This document shows, one piece after another, positions 8,789 through 16,848 of a stretch of 33,388 bases of DNA. Origin of the DNA: Nostoc sp. PA-18-2419 (GTDB lineage: Bacteria; Cyanobacteriota; Cyanobacteriia; Cyanobacteriales; Nostocaceae); NCBI RefSeq assembly GCF_005869855.1, contig NZ_SZNH01000002.1, positions 439,675-473,062 on the forward strand, read 5' to 3'. The position numbers and the translations under genes were made by a program. Under the pieces are notes generated by a model. That model had not been told where the DNA came from and searched no databases. It worked only from the letters and a program-made list of their open reading frames with translations. Each line of letters opens with the position of its first letter. The first letter of the stretch is position 1.

Positions 8789-9101
8789 GGTTTGAATAAT
8801 TGCTAGTCTCGGCTTTTAGCATATCAATTTCTTGGACATTAATCTTATTTGTCAACTGTCACTAATCATCCTGGAAATAATTTGTCTGTATCTGAAGTTG
8901 ATGACTGATAAGTGTTGAGTGTGAACACTGGGATATTTTTTTATTTGTCATTCCCTTACCCTACGATTGAAGTTGGGGGCTTAAAAAAAGGCTGGCTGTT
9001 TTTTAATCTCCATCAATGAATTAAGGGGCTATGACTTTCGTTACGAATTACGAATTTTTTAGTTATTTTTGTACTCAGTATTTATTTTTTGCTATCTTTG
9101 C
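8789..9101. other. Intergenic region upstream of chlD
   Basis: About 310 bases between the ABC exporter 3' end and the chlD start. It contains A- and T-runs near 8982-9005 (around GGCTGGCTG) but no proper hairpin. The chlD promoter should lie just above 8788. A short stretch near 8930-8950 (TGGGATATTTTTTTATTTGT) resembles one near 26740-26760. Confidence 0.5.
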
Positions 9102-10982
9102 TTATGTTCCCAACATTTGCAAGTTATGTAAAGTGGCATAAAGTCCACCTTGTTGCAGTAATTGTTCGTGACTTCCTTGTTCGATTAATTCGCCACGCTT
9201 CAAAACAAAAATTCGGTCTACATTGCGAATTGTAGACAAACGGTGGGCAATAATAATGGCAGTGCGTTTGAGCAAAAGCTGGTCTAATGCTTCTTGAATT
9301 AAAGCTTCTGTGCCCACATCTAAACTAGCAGTGGCTTCATCTAATACTAAAATTTGAGGATTACGAATGGCAGCCCGGGCAAAGGCTAAAAGTTGCTTTT
9401 GTCCACTAGAAATATTTGTGCCTCTTTCTCGAAGTTGAGTATCGTAACTTTCTGGTAACTGTTCTATAAACTGGGCAATATTGGTTTTCTCTGCTGCTTG
9501 TTGGATCTGTTCAAATGTATAGCCATCTCCTAAAGAAATATTGCTTTTAACATTGCCAGCAAACAAAAAACCTTCTTGTAAAATTACTGCCATGTAACGT
9601 CGCAGTTCTGCCTGTGGTACGTCTTTAATATCTATACCATCTATGAGAATGCGTCCTTGGGTAGGTTCGTAGAGGCGACACAAAAGCCGAATGATAGAAG
9701 TTTTACCCGCACCTGTGGGGCCGACTAATGCCACTTTTTCACCAGGATGAATGGTAAAATCTAAATCTTTAATTACGTAATCATCGTTTTTATAAGCAAA
9801 CCAGACGTGTTCAAAGCGAATTTCACCTAGTTCAGGTGGGGAATCGATATCTGGAGATTCTAGATTTGCAACTATCTCGTCTATGTATCCGAATTTTGCA
9901 TCAAGAATTGAGTAGCGTACATTAGTCCGATCGCGTATTTCTATCGGTTCGTCTAATATATCGCTTACGCGTTCAATGGCAGTGAAACCAGCTTGAATTA
10001 CCGTAAATTTTTCCGCAAAATTCCTTAATGGGTCAAATAATCGCTGGGCATATAAAATAAATGCAGAAAAAGTCCCAAAAGTCAAGGCGTCTTCTAAAAG
10101 CATCCAACCACCCAACCATAAAACACCTGCGATCGCAATCAGTCCAATCCATTCCAATGTTGCGGAAACAGCTGCATCATAAAAGATATTTTTATCTACT
10201 TGCTGAGTGTAGCGAGTGTTGGTAGCACGAAACAATTCGGCATTAAATTTTTCTCTGCGAAACAACTGCACTACATTAATACCAAGGACATTTTCTTGCA
10301 GGTGTGAATTGAGTATAGAAAGTTCTTCCCGCCCTTTATAATTGGCTATCCGATACTGTTTCTGCAAGTAAACGATTACCCAGGTAATCGGGAACAGCAT
10401 CAATAGTAACAAACAAGCAAGTTCCCATTGACTAGAAAACATTAAAACCACAACTATCAGCATGGAAAAAAAATCGGAGACGATACCGATTGCCCCAGTA
10501 GAAAAGACATCGCCTAATACTTCTACATCACTGGTGATTCTGGTAATTAATTTACCTACGGGCGTCCGATCAAAAAAACGTACCGCTAGAGATGTCACAT
10601 GATGGAATAAATCCTGGCGAATTGCTGTGGTGATTTGTTGCCCTAATTTCTGTACGAGATAACCCTGGTAGCCTGTCAAAAACAAGCGGATGATGATCGT
10701 AATCACTAGTAACCCTTCTAAAATATTTAGCGCTTGGGAGAAGGGGCGACTGCTTAAGAATTCGTAAGTACTCGATTCATGGCGAATCAAGGAAACAACT
10801 TGTCCGATTAATAGTGGTTGTACGGCATTAGAGATGGCGATCGGCACGAGTAGGATCGTAGACAGTGCCAACAGTCCCCCACTGCGACGGGCATAAGGCA
10901 CTAGACGCAAAAATAGCCGCCAGTCATTTTCACCCTGACCGCGTTGTGTATAAGATTTTTTCAGAGATTGGTAGATGCTCAT
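9102..10982 (-). CDS. ABC exporter half-transporter (permease fused to ATPase)
   Basis: The 626-residue protein is a complete half-transporter of the MsbA/YknU-V type, expected to dimerise and export lipids, drugs or other hydrophobic compounds. The N-terminal membrane domain (about residues 30-340) has six hydrophobic helices with the typical FFDRTPVGKLITRITSDVE coupling segment. The nucleotide-binding domain (about 385-620) has Walker A (GPTGAGKTS), Q-loop (ILQEGFLFAGNV), signature SSGQKQ in place of the common LSGGQ, Walker B plus D-loop (ILVLDEATASLD) and the H-loop (IIAHRLSTI). All catalytic residues are present. There is an insertion of about 30 acidic residues between the two domains. 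Start is ATG 10982. No substrate can be inferred from the neighbours. Confidence 0.93.
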   Translation of the reverse strand: MSIYQSLKKSYTQRGQGENDWRLFLRLVPYARRSGGLLALSTILLVPIAISNAVQPLLIGQVVSLIRHESSTYEFLSSRPFSQALNILEGLLVITIIIRLFLTGYQGYLVQKLGQQITTAIRQDLFHHVTSLAVRFFDRTPVGKLITRITSDVEVLGDVFSTGAIGIVSDFFSMLIVVVLMFSSQWELACLLLLMLFPITWVIVYLQKQYRIANYKGREELSILNSHLQENVLGINVVQLFRREKFNAELFRATNTRYTQQVDKNIFYDAAVSATLEWIGLIAIAGVLWLGGWMLLEDALTFGTFSAFILYAQRLFDPLRNFAEKFTVIQAGFTAIERVSDILDEPIEIRDRTNVRYSILDAKFGYIDEIVANLESPDIDSPPELGEIRFEHVWFAYKNDDYVIKDLDFTIHPGEKVALVGPTGAGKTSIIRLLCRLYEPTQGRILIDGIDIKDVPQAELRRYMAVILQEGFLFAGNVKSNISLGDGYTFEQIQQAAEKTNIAQFIEQLPESYDTQLRERGTNISSGQKQLLAFARAAIRNPQILVLDEATASLDVGTEALIQEALDQLLLKRTAIIIAHRLSTIRNVDRIFVLKRGELIEQGSHEQLLQQGGLYATLHNLQMLGT

Positions 10983-11052
10983 AATAAGAGCATTATATTA
11001 ATGTTTTTAATGTTTGCCTTTGAAGTAGCTATTGCTTTCCTAGTCGAATATC

Positions 11053-11376
11053 ATGCTTGAGGTAGAAACCGCCAGACTACTACTAAGACCATATACTCCT
11101 CAAGAATTGGATGAACTTGCTCGTATTTTAAGCAACCCAGCAGTTATGAAGTATTCACCTAGAGAACCAATACCTAAAGATTAGGTCAAAGAAGTAACCC
11201 AGAAAATATTACAATTTTTTATTGCACACTGGCAACAGCACGATTTTGGTGTCTGGGCTGTAGTAGAAAAACCTACTCTTAAATTAATTGATGATCGTGG
11301 GCTAAATTTTTTACCAGATAGCTCACAAGTCGAAGTTCTCTATCGCTTTGCAATCTTAAAACAGTTGCTATTTTAG
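11053..11376 (+). pseudogene. Degraded GNAT N-acetyltransferase (RimJ/RimL-like)
   Basis: A single frame from ATG 11053 reads MLEVETARLLLRPYTPQELD, then SNPAVMKYSPREPIPKD, and meets an in-frame TAG at 11182-11184. The same frame continues with VKEVTQKILQFFIAHWQQHD, FGVWAVVEKPTLKLID and VEVLYRF to TAG 11374. This is the start of a RimJ/RimL-type acetyltransferase (ETERLxLRP at the N-terminus, GxWAVxxK in the middle strand). The acetyl-CoA binding loop (Q/RxxGxG/A) and C-terminal half are missing, and a few residues appear deleted after KLID. So there is one nonsense mutation plus truncation: a dead gene unless the stop is a sequencing error, and even then incomplete. Confidence 0.8.
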
Positions 11377-11541
11377 CGATCGCATTCTAACCAGTAATCT
11401 TGTCACTGTTATTGTGGTTGCGGCAAAGGTTGAGTTGAAAATAGCGATCGCCTGATTTGAAATATAAATCTTTGTCAAGACCCATAACCATGCATCCTTA
11501 GTAAGGTATTTGTATTAATCGCTTCATCGGTATAGGCTGAA

Positions 11542-11583
11542 GTATGAAAAGGTACCATACTTCTCTCTTTACGTCTTATATCT
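11542..11583 (+). promoter_or_regulatory. Putative NtcA-activated promoter of the TPR gene
   Basis: Positions 11542-11555 match the NtcA consensus GTA-N8-TAC (GTATGAAAAGGTAC) and sit in an 8-bp palindrome (11539-11546 / 11556-11563). A TATATC-like -10 box begins at 11577, about 21-22 bases after the site, the spacing known for class II NtcA promoters. A transcription start near 11590 would follow. NtcA is the global nitrogen regulator of cyanobacteria. The -10 is not a perfect TAN3T. Confidence 0.55.
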
Positions 11584-11592
11584 AAAGGTAGA

Positions 11593-11662
11593 AGATATAG
11601 GTTAACTCAAATTTGGGAAAACTAAGAGGAGTTCATTCCCAAAAAATATCTTACCTATATCT
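11593..11662 (+). promoter_or_regulatory. Nested stem structure in the TPR gene leader
   Basis: Two perfect nested inverted repeats fold together. The outer stem AGATATAGGT (11593-11602) pairs with ACCTATATCT (11653-11662); the inner stem TTTGGGAA (11612-11619) pairs with TTCCCAAA (11636-11643). The apical loop 11620-11635 holds AAGAGGAG. The element lies between the predicted transcription start and ATG 11685 and leaves the true ribosome-binding site (GAGG about 5 bases before the ATG) outside. It may be a regulatory 5' leader. Confidence 0.5.
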
Positions 11663-11684
11663 CGCAGAGTGCAACTGAGGTCAG

Positions 11685-12707
11685 ATGACGCAACCTTTAA
11701 ATCCAGTCAAAGAGTGGGAACAACGCCGCGATCAAGCAAACCGTTATTACCAACGGGGAAAATTTCAAGAGTATCTCGATCTTGTGACTCAGAATTTACA
11801 GTTAGCAAGAGCAATTCCAGACCGAGTTAGGGAAGGTTACACATTGAACGACCTTGGTTTAGCTTATCTGGGTTGCTGGCAACCTCAAAGGGCATTAGAG
11901 CGGTTTCAACAAGCGCTTTGTGTTGCTATTGAAATTGGTAACGCATCGGCACAAGCAACTGCACTAAGCAATCTAGGTTCTACCTACAGCCGTCTTGGAC
12001 GCTTTTTGCAAGCCTTAGAGTATTTTAACAAAGCACTTGTGATCTTCAGGCAATTGCAAGATGCTGAAGGAGAAGTCTCTATTCTCAATGATGTAGCCCT
12101 GATTTACACCCGATTAGGAGAACCTAAACGCGCACTGTTGCTACAAAACCAAATTTTGACAGTACGTCGATTGCTAGGTGACTTTTCTGGTGAAGCAACA
12201 ACCCTAAATGGTATTGGGTTTGCCTATAGTGTTTTAGGCAAATTCCATCAAGCTTTAGAATTTTTCCAAGCAGCACTGCCGATTCAACGAGCTCTTAAGA
12301 ATTTAGTTGGTGAAGCAACCACCTTGAATAATATTGCTTCAGTTTATAGTGATTTAGGACAACCCAAACAAGCGCTGTTGCTCTATCATCAAGTTCTTTT
12401 GACACGTCGAGCCATTGGCGATCGCTCCGGACTGGCAACAACCCTGCACAACATTGGTTTTACCCACAGTATCATCGCCCAGCATCGCCAAGCAATGAAG
12501 TTCTACAAACAAGCTATTGCTATTTATCAACAACAGGGTGATTTTCTCGGAGAAATTTCTACTTTGCTGAATATGGGAAGCCTTTACGCGACAACCAAAC
12601 GCAAAAAAATGGCGCGATTGTGCTATGAAAACGCCCAAGAGTTAGCAGAGAAAATTGAACATCAGCCACTCTTAGAAAAGGTAGAGCAGTTGAGAGACTC
12701 TCTCTAG
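11685..12707 (+). CDS. Tetratricopeptide repeat protein
   Basis: The 340-residue protein is made almost entirely of tetratricopeptide repeats of about 40 residues, of the long TPR_12 kind. Six or seven units are visible, each with an N/D-x-x-A/G-x-x-Y-x-x-L-G core and an A-L-x-x-x-x-x-A-L helix (for example ALSNLGSTYSRLGRFLQALE, TTLNNIASVYSDLGQPKQAL). There is no signal peptide, membrane helix or attached enzymatic domain, so it should be a cytoplasmic protein-binding scaffold. ATG 11685 is preceded by GAGG at good spacing. A putative NtcA box and a structured leader lie upstream, suggesting nitrogen-responsive expression. No partner can be named; the gene stands alone. Confidence 0.85.
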   Translation: MTQPLNPVKEWEQRRDQANRYYQRGKFQEYLDLVTQNLQLARAIPDRVREGYTLNDLGLAYLGCWQPQRALERFQQALCVAIEIGNASAQATALSNLGSTYSRLGRFLQALEYFNKALVIFRQLQDAEGEVSILNDVALIYTRLGEPKRALLLQNQILTVRRLLGDFSGEATTLNGIGFAYSVLGKFHQALEFFQAALPIQRALKNLVGEATTLNNIASVYSDLGQPKQALLLYHQVLLTRRAIGDRSGLATTLHNIGFTHSIIAQHRQAMKFYKQAIAIYQQQGDFLGEISTLLNMGSLYATTKRKKMARLCYENAQELAEKIEHQPLLEKVEQLRDSL

Positions 12708-12719
12708 GATTCAATCAGC

Positions 12720-12752
12720 GAACAGTTATCAAAATTTATCTTATAACTGTTC
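12720..12752 (+). terminator. Hairpin after the TPR gene
   Basis: GAACAGTTAT (12720-12729) pairs perfectly with ATAACTGTTC (12743-12752) around a 13-base loop, 12 bases past the stop codon. No clear U-tract follows, so it may be a weak terminator or a dispersed repeat unit of the kind (GTGAACAGTTATCAGT-like) frequent in cyanobacteria. Confidence 0.45.
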
Positions 12753-12824
12753 ACTGATAACTAATAAAAGGGCGGTTGTAAACCGTAACTACACAAAAAT
12801 CTGCTGATATAGAGTAACACAATT

Positions 12825-12838
12825 GTAATACAGTGTAC
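12825..12838 (+). promoter_or_regulatory. Candidate NtcA box upstream of the MDR oxidoreductase
   Basis: GTAATACAGTGTAC is an exact GTA-N8-TAC match, 79 bases before ATG 12918. A TAATGT box (TAN3T) follows at 12866, a spacing of 27 rather than the usual 22 bases. By itself the motif is expected several times by chance in a window of this size. Confidence 0.3.
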
Positions 12839-12917
12839 TATGGTTTAACGCTCTGAAAATTGCTGTAATGTAAGCTGTTATTGAGCAGATGAACGTTTCT
12901 ATTAAGGAAGTCCGCCA

Positions 12918-13931
12918 ATGAAAGCTTACGAAATTCAAAGCAACGCTGGTATTGATGCTCTGGCATTAGTCGATCGCCCCGAACCAAAACCCGCAGTCGG
13001 TCAAGTTCTGATTCAAGTCAAAGCCACATCTCTAAATTACCGTGATTTACTCGTGGTTGAAGGAGCCTACGGTGCTGGACAGAAATATCCCTTAATTCCT
13101 ATGTCTGACGGTGCAGGGGAAGTTGTGGCGGTAGGGGAAGGTGTGACACGGGTGAAAGTAGGCGATCGCGTCGCTGCTACTTTCTTCCAAGATTGGATTT
13201 ATGGCTCTTTAACCAAAGAGAAAATGAAATCCGATCTCGGAGGCGGTATCGATGGAATGTTGGCTGAGTATGTTGTATTACACCAAGATGGTTTGGTAAT
13301 TTTACCAGACCATCTCTCTTATGCTGAAGCTGCAACCTTGCCTTGTGCAGCAGTTACCGCTTGGCATGGTTTAGTGACAAAAGGCAATATTGGCACAGGT
13401 AATAGTGTTTTATTACTCGGTACTGGGGGAGTTTCAATTTTTGCTCTCCAGTTTGCCAAGATACATGGTGCTAGAGCATTTGTCACTTCTAGTAGCGATG
13501 AAAAGTTGGCACGAGTAAAACAGCTTGGTGCTGACACAATCAATTACAAAACAACACCAGATTGGGAAAAGCAAGTTTACCAATTAACTAATCGCACAGG
13601 TGTAGATCATGTGGTTGAGGTAGGCGGTGCAGGAACTTTACCAAAATCGCTACAAGCAGTCCGCATTGGGGGACGTGTGAGTTTGATTGGCGTCTTGTCT
13701 GGCAGAGGAAACGAAATTGACCCGATGCCAATACTTTTTAAAAGTTTAACAGTTCAAGGGATTTATGTTGGCAGTCGGGAAATGTTTGAGGCAATGAATC
13801 AGACAATACAACAGCATCAAATCAAACCGATTATCGATAGAGTTTTCCCATTTACTGAAGCACGGGAAGCTTATCATTACCTCAAAAGTGGAGCTCACTT
13901 CGGTAAAGTAGTTATCAACGTCAATTCATAA
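12918..13931 (+). CDS. NAD(P)-dependent MDR-family oxidoreductase (alcohol dehydrogenase/quinone reductase-like)
   Basis: The 337-residue protein belongs to the medium-chain dehydrogenase/reductase family. The N-terminal GroES-like domain (about 1-130) contains LNYRDLLVVEGAYG and PMSDGAGEVVAVGEGVTRVK. The Rossmann domain (about 135-290) has the dinucleotide motif LLLGTGGVSIFALQFAK (GTGGVS at 168-173). The catalytic and structural zinc cysteines of classical alcohol dehydrogenases are absent: the position after LNYRD lacks Cys and there is no four-Cys lobe. It is therefore probably a zinc-independent member, such as an enone or quinone reductase. The start is ATG 12918 behind AAGGAAG. A strong terminator follows. 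The substrate is unknown. Confidence 0.88.
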   Translation: MKAYEIQSNAGIDALALVDRPEPKPAVGQVLIQVKATSLNYRDLLVVEGAYGAGQKYPLIPMSDGAGEVVAVGEGVTRVKVGDRVAATFFQDWIYGSLTKEKMKSDLGGGIDGMLAEYVVLHQDGLVILPDHLSYAEAATLPCAAVTAWHGLVTKGNIGTGNSVLLLGTGGVSIFALQFAKIHGARAFVTSSSDEKLARVKQLGADTINYKTTPDWEKQVYQLTNRTGVDHVVEVGGAGTLPKSLQAVRIGGRVSLIGVLSGRGNEIDPMPILFKSLTVQGIYVGSREMFEAMNQTIQQHQIKPIIDRVFPFTEAREAYHYLKSGAHFGKVVINVNS

Positions 13932-13937
13932 TATGAA

Positions 13938-13982
13938 GATGCAGCATTTTTTCTATGGTTGGTTGCTGCGATCATTTTTTTT
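13938..13982 (+). terminator. Rho-independent terminator of the MDR oxidoreductase
   Basis: GCAGCA (13941-13946) pairs with TGCTGC (13964-13969), extendable by GAT/ATC with one bulged G. A run of eight T follows at 13975-13982. It begins 7 bases after the stop codon. Confidence 0.8.
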
Positions 13983-14132
13983 AGCTACAGCACTAATTTC
14001 GCTTCTAAGTCAATAAAAAATAAATATACGCCTTAGAAGTATAGGAAGCTAGTATTTTATAAAACAACATTGGTACAAATTACAGCAAGAGTAAGATAAA
14101 ATACTTTGAAATTTTAGAGGTTGTATTAATTT

Positions 14133-14867
14133 ATGAATCTTGTGAAAGTATATACTCTGACAGCTTTATTTTCAGCCTTGACATTTGCCCAAGCAACTCG
14201 CGCTACTGCGGCCAGTCCGCCACCACTTGAGATACAGGTCAAGCAAGTAGCACAGTGGTTTACTGGTTTGTTCGATAATTCCCAGCAAGTGGCAACTAAC
14301 CCTTCTGTTCCGCTTATTACTCTGTCAACTTGTAGTGTGGAATTGACTAATGCTGAGCCTGTAACTGGAACAGAAAATATTTATCTCGAACAAAAAAGTA
14401 TTAATCGTTTCCGTCTTTATTCTTTCAGCCAAGAAAATTCAGCAGTGAATCTTAGTGTTCGTGCTTTTAATGCAAACTATTCACCTGTTGGATTATGTAA
14501 TCGACCTGAGTCTGAACATACTCTTGACTCTAGCAACGTTTTAACAACAAGCTGCAATTTAGAAATTTTTTGGAATGCGGGCGACTACATTGGAAATAAC
14601 TCGCCTAATGGCTGTCCCACAAGTTCTGGTGGTAAGGTGATTTCTAGTGTAGTTGTCTCAGAAAATGACATTGACTCTTTAGACAAGATTTTTGCCGCTA
14701 ATGGTAATTTGCTTTTTGCTACGCCGATAGAGTTTCGCCGAGTTGACTCTATTCCTGAACCATCCTTTACATTAGGAATAGTAGCTCTAGGCGTCTGGGG
14801 TACAAGCAAAATATTTTTAGGAAAACATAAACAGAAATCAACAGTAAAGGTCAGAGTATCTATTTAG
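14133..14867 (+). CDS. Exported PEP-CTERM-type anchored protein
   Basis: The 244-residue protein starts with a signal peptide (MNLVKVYTLTALFSALTFAQ, cleavage probably after ATRATAA near residue 27). It ends with a PEP-CTERM-like sorting tail: SIPEPSFTLG near residues 208-217, a short hydrophobic stretch (IVALGVWGTSKIFL) and a basic end (GKHKQKSTVKVR). Such proteins are processed by an exosortase and linked to exopolysaccharide or the cell surface. The middle region (about 60-205) has four cysteines and no domain I recognise. Both flanking genes are separate units. An AGAGG 12 bases before ATG 14133 may be the ribosome-binding site. Confidence 0.75.
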   Translation: MNLVKVYTLTALFSALTFAQATRATAASPPPLEIQVKQVAQWFTGLFDNSQQVATNPSVPLITLSTCSVELTNAEPVTGTENIYLEQKSINRFRLYSFSQENSAVNLSVRAFNANYSPVGLCNRPESEHTLDSSNVLTTSCNLEIFWNAGDYIGNNSPNGCPTSSGGKVISSVVVSENDIDSLDKIFAANGNLLFATPIEFRRVDSIPEPSFTLGIVALGVWGTSKIFLGKHKQKSTVKVRVSI

Positions 14868-14962
14868 ATTGCGATCAGTTTTGCTTTTAATGTGAGTATT
14901 AGGTTAGACACAGTTTAATACAATCTGATATTTCACAAATATCCTCTTAATTAGGAATTATT

Positions 14963-16552
14963 TTAATCTCGGATCTCTTTTTGAGACTTGTTATCGTTTT
15001 GTGTTTGACTCTCAGTCGGTGAATTTTGCTTTTCCAGCGTTGGTACTACTACAGCAGAAGGATCTAACTGTTTAGATTCCGGTGGTAGTGGTGGTATAAC
15101 CACAGGATTTGCAGGAGTTACAGATTTAGGAGAAGCAGAATTTTGATTAGAAGTTGGTAAATTATTATCTGGCAATGCTGCGGGGGAAGCATTACGAGAT
15201 GACCGAACTGCCCGTAGTTTTTCAACTAGCGAGGGTGTGGGTGAAACGCTAGGCGAAGGTGCTGATTGTTGGGAATTACCAGGTTGTGATTCTTTTGTTG
15301 GATTTTTAGATTCTTCTTGGAAAGAACGACGATTATACCGACGCTGCCTGAAATTAGAGGCAGGTGGAGATTCAGTTTTTGAGGTGCTGTTAGTCTGTGG
15401 AGTTGATGGTGAAGATGCACTCTCTAAGTTAGGTACTTTGGCAGCTGGTTCTTGAGTAGGCTGTTGAAAAAGTGGCTTGGCGGTTGGCTGCGGCTGAGAT
15501 TTAGGTAAGATGCTAGTGATGCCAAAACCTGCTGTAGCGGCAACTACAGCGACACCGATACCAAGGATTATTTTAGATGAAGGCTGTTTTTGAGCGTGTG
15601 AATTTTTGTTGGCGTTGGCGGTAGCCTTGCCTTCAGGCATCGCTTTTTGGGCAACTTTGTTAATCAGAGTTTCTCCATGTTGGGCAGATAAATTAACAGT
15701 TTGCACTGCGTGAGTCGTTAAGGCATGGGGTGTGCCATTGACTCGATTTCCTTGGAGTAATTGCAGCCACTCGGCAACAGTCGCCGGACGAAAGCGAGAT
15801 TCCACCGCCATCCCGCGCATTACTGCTTGGTTGACAGCAGCACTCAAATGTGGTTGGAGTTCGCGGGGGGATGGCATTTGCTCGCGATCGCGCAATAATG
15901 CTGGCATGGGAACTTGAGCTGTTAACAGTGCATACAAGGTTGCTGCTAAACCATAAACATCGGTGGCAGGTGTACGCGCTGCTTGGGTGAGGTACTGCTC
16001 GATGGGAGAATAACCTTCAGAAACTAAACCCGTATGAGTCTGCCTGACACCGCCATTAAATTCCCTGGCAATGCCAAAATCAATCAGTATTACTTCTTGT
16101 GTTCCTTGGCGCAGGATAATATTATCTGGTTTCACATCTCGGTGCAGCAAACCGTTGTTATGTACTACTTGCAACGCTGCCCCAATTTGTTGGATGTAAT
16201 GAATTGCTGTCGCCTCTGGCAGAGGTATTCCTGGTAATACAAAAGCGTCGCCCAAAGTATCGCCAGGAATGTATTCCATCACCATGTAAGGTAGCCCAGC
16301 TTCCACAAAAAAATCACTAACTCGGACTATATTTGGGTGGATACAAGTAGCTAGTCGTCTGGCTTCATCTTGGAACTGGCGCTCAAACTTAGCAAAATCA
16401 GGATGTTGTCGCAGCCGTTCATTGATGGTTTTCATCACCACCTCCTGACCCAAGTAGTGATGCTTAGCTTTGAAGGTAATGCCAAAACCACCACGCCCTA
16501 TTTCTTGGATTAGGGTATATTTTCCATCCTGCAAAATTGTGCCTGCTAACAT
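14963..16552 (-). CDS. Serine/threonine protein kinase with membrane anchor
   Basis: The 529-residue protein has an N-terminal Hanks-type kinase domain (about residues 11-270). Visible are the Gly-rich loop GRGGFG (19-24), catalytic Lys41 in VVMK, Glu63, the catalytic loop HRDVKPDN (137-144), DFG (158-160) and the cyanobacterial activation segment EGYSPIEQY. All catalytic residues are present. A single hydrophobic helix (about 330-350, [20 protein letters not shown]) follows, then about 180 residues rich in Pro, Ser, Asn and Gln without a recognisable sensor domain. The kinase is cytoplasmic and the tail likely periplasmic or cell-wall associated. The start is ATG 16552 with AGGAC upstream. 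It is transcribed toward the PEP-CTERM gene. Targets are unknown. Confidence 0.92.
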   Translation of the reverse strand: MLAGTILQDGKYTLIQEIGRGGFGITFKAKHHYLGQEVVMKTINERLRQHPDFAKFERQFQDEARRLATCIHPNIVRVSDFFVEAGLPYMVMEYIPGDTLGDAFVLPGIPLPEATAIHYIQQIGAALQVVHNNGLLHRDVKPDNIILRQGTQEVILIDFGIAREFNGGVRQTHTGLVSEGYSPIEQYLTQAARTPATDVYGLAATLYALLTAQVPMPALLRDREQMPSPRELQPHLSAAVNQAVMRGMAVESRFRPATVAEWLQLLQGNRVNGTPHALTTHAVQTVNLSAQHGETLINKVAQKAMPEGKATANANKNSHAQKQPSSKIILGIGVAVVAATAGFGITSILPKSQPQPTAKPLFQQPTQEPAAKVPNLESASSPSTPQTNSTSKTESPPASNFRQRRYNRRSFQEESKNPTKESQPGNSQQSAPSPSVSPTPSLVEKLRAVRSSRNASPAALPDNNLPTSNQNSASPKSVTPANPVVIPPLPPESKQLDPSAVVVPTLEKQNSPTESQTQNDNKSQKEIRD

Positions 16553-16654
16553 AGAAAGTCCTGAGTCTTGAGTGAGCAGATAACTAGCGAGTCCTGATTT
16601 TTAAGAGATTTCCTAAATTCCCATATTTTTAAGAAGGCAGGGTTCTTGCCTGTG

Positions 16655-16787
16655 TATCTACGGGATGATTTAGTTTTTAGGATTCCCGAAGTAGGAAAAA
16701 CCTCCCCAACGATCGCAACAGTTTTATCTTTTTCATAGGATAACGCGAGGTCAAGAAATCTTGAAGTCGAAAACAGCCTTAAGCTGT
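16655..16787. repeat. Direct repeat, copy A (about 133 bp)
   Basis: This stretch is repeated at 22139-22272 in the same orientation with two substitutions and one 1-base indel (about 98% identity). It begins TATCTACGGGATGATTTAG and ends AAAACAGCCTTAAGCTGT. The end is a hairpin (ACAGC-CTTAA-GCTGT) which on the minus strand runs into TTTT, resembling a terminator for the ATPase gene. On the minus strand both copies also keep a 19-codon ORF starting MKKIKLLRSLGRFFLL. I do not recognise the element. Confidence 0.93.
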
Positions 16788-16848
16788 ATTTTGCGAGGAT
16801 TCTTATAGCAGTCCTGAATTATATCAAGTCTAGGTAGTTCACTTACCT

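Noticed and set aside
14003-14040. CTTCTAAG / CTTAGAAG inverted repeat with a long loop
   Set aside because: Only 8 bp with a loop over 20 bases and no T-run; the real terminator is already present upstream at 13938-13982.
14091-14104. GTA-N8-TAC match (possible NtcA box) before the PEP-CTERM gene
   Set aside because: It lies only 28 bases before the start codon, so a -10 at normal spacing would place the transcript start inside the coding region; likely a chance match in AT-rich DNA.
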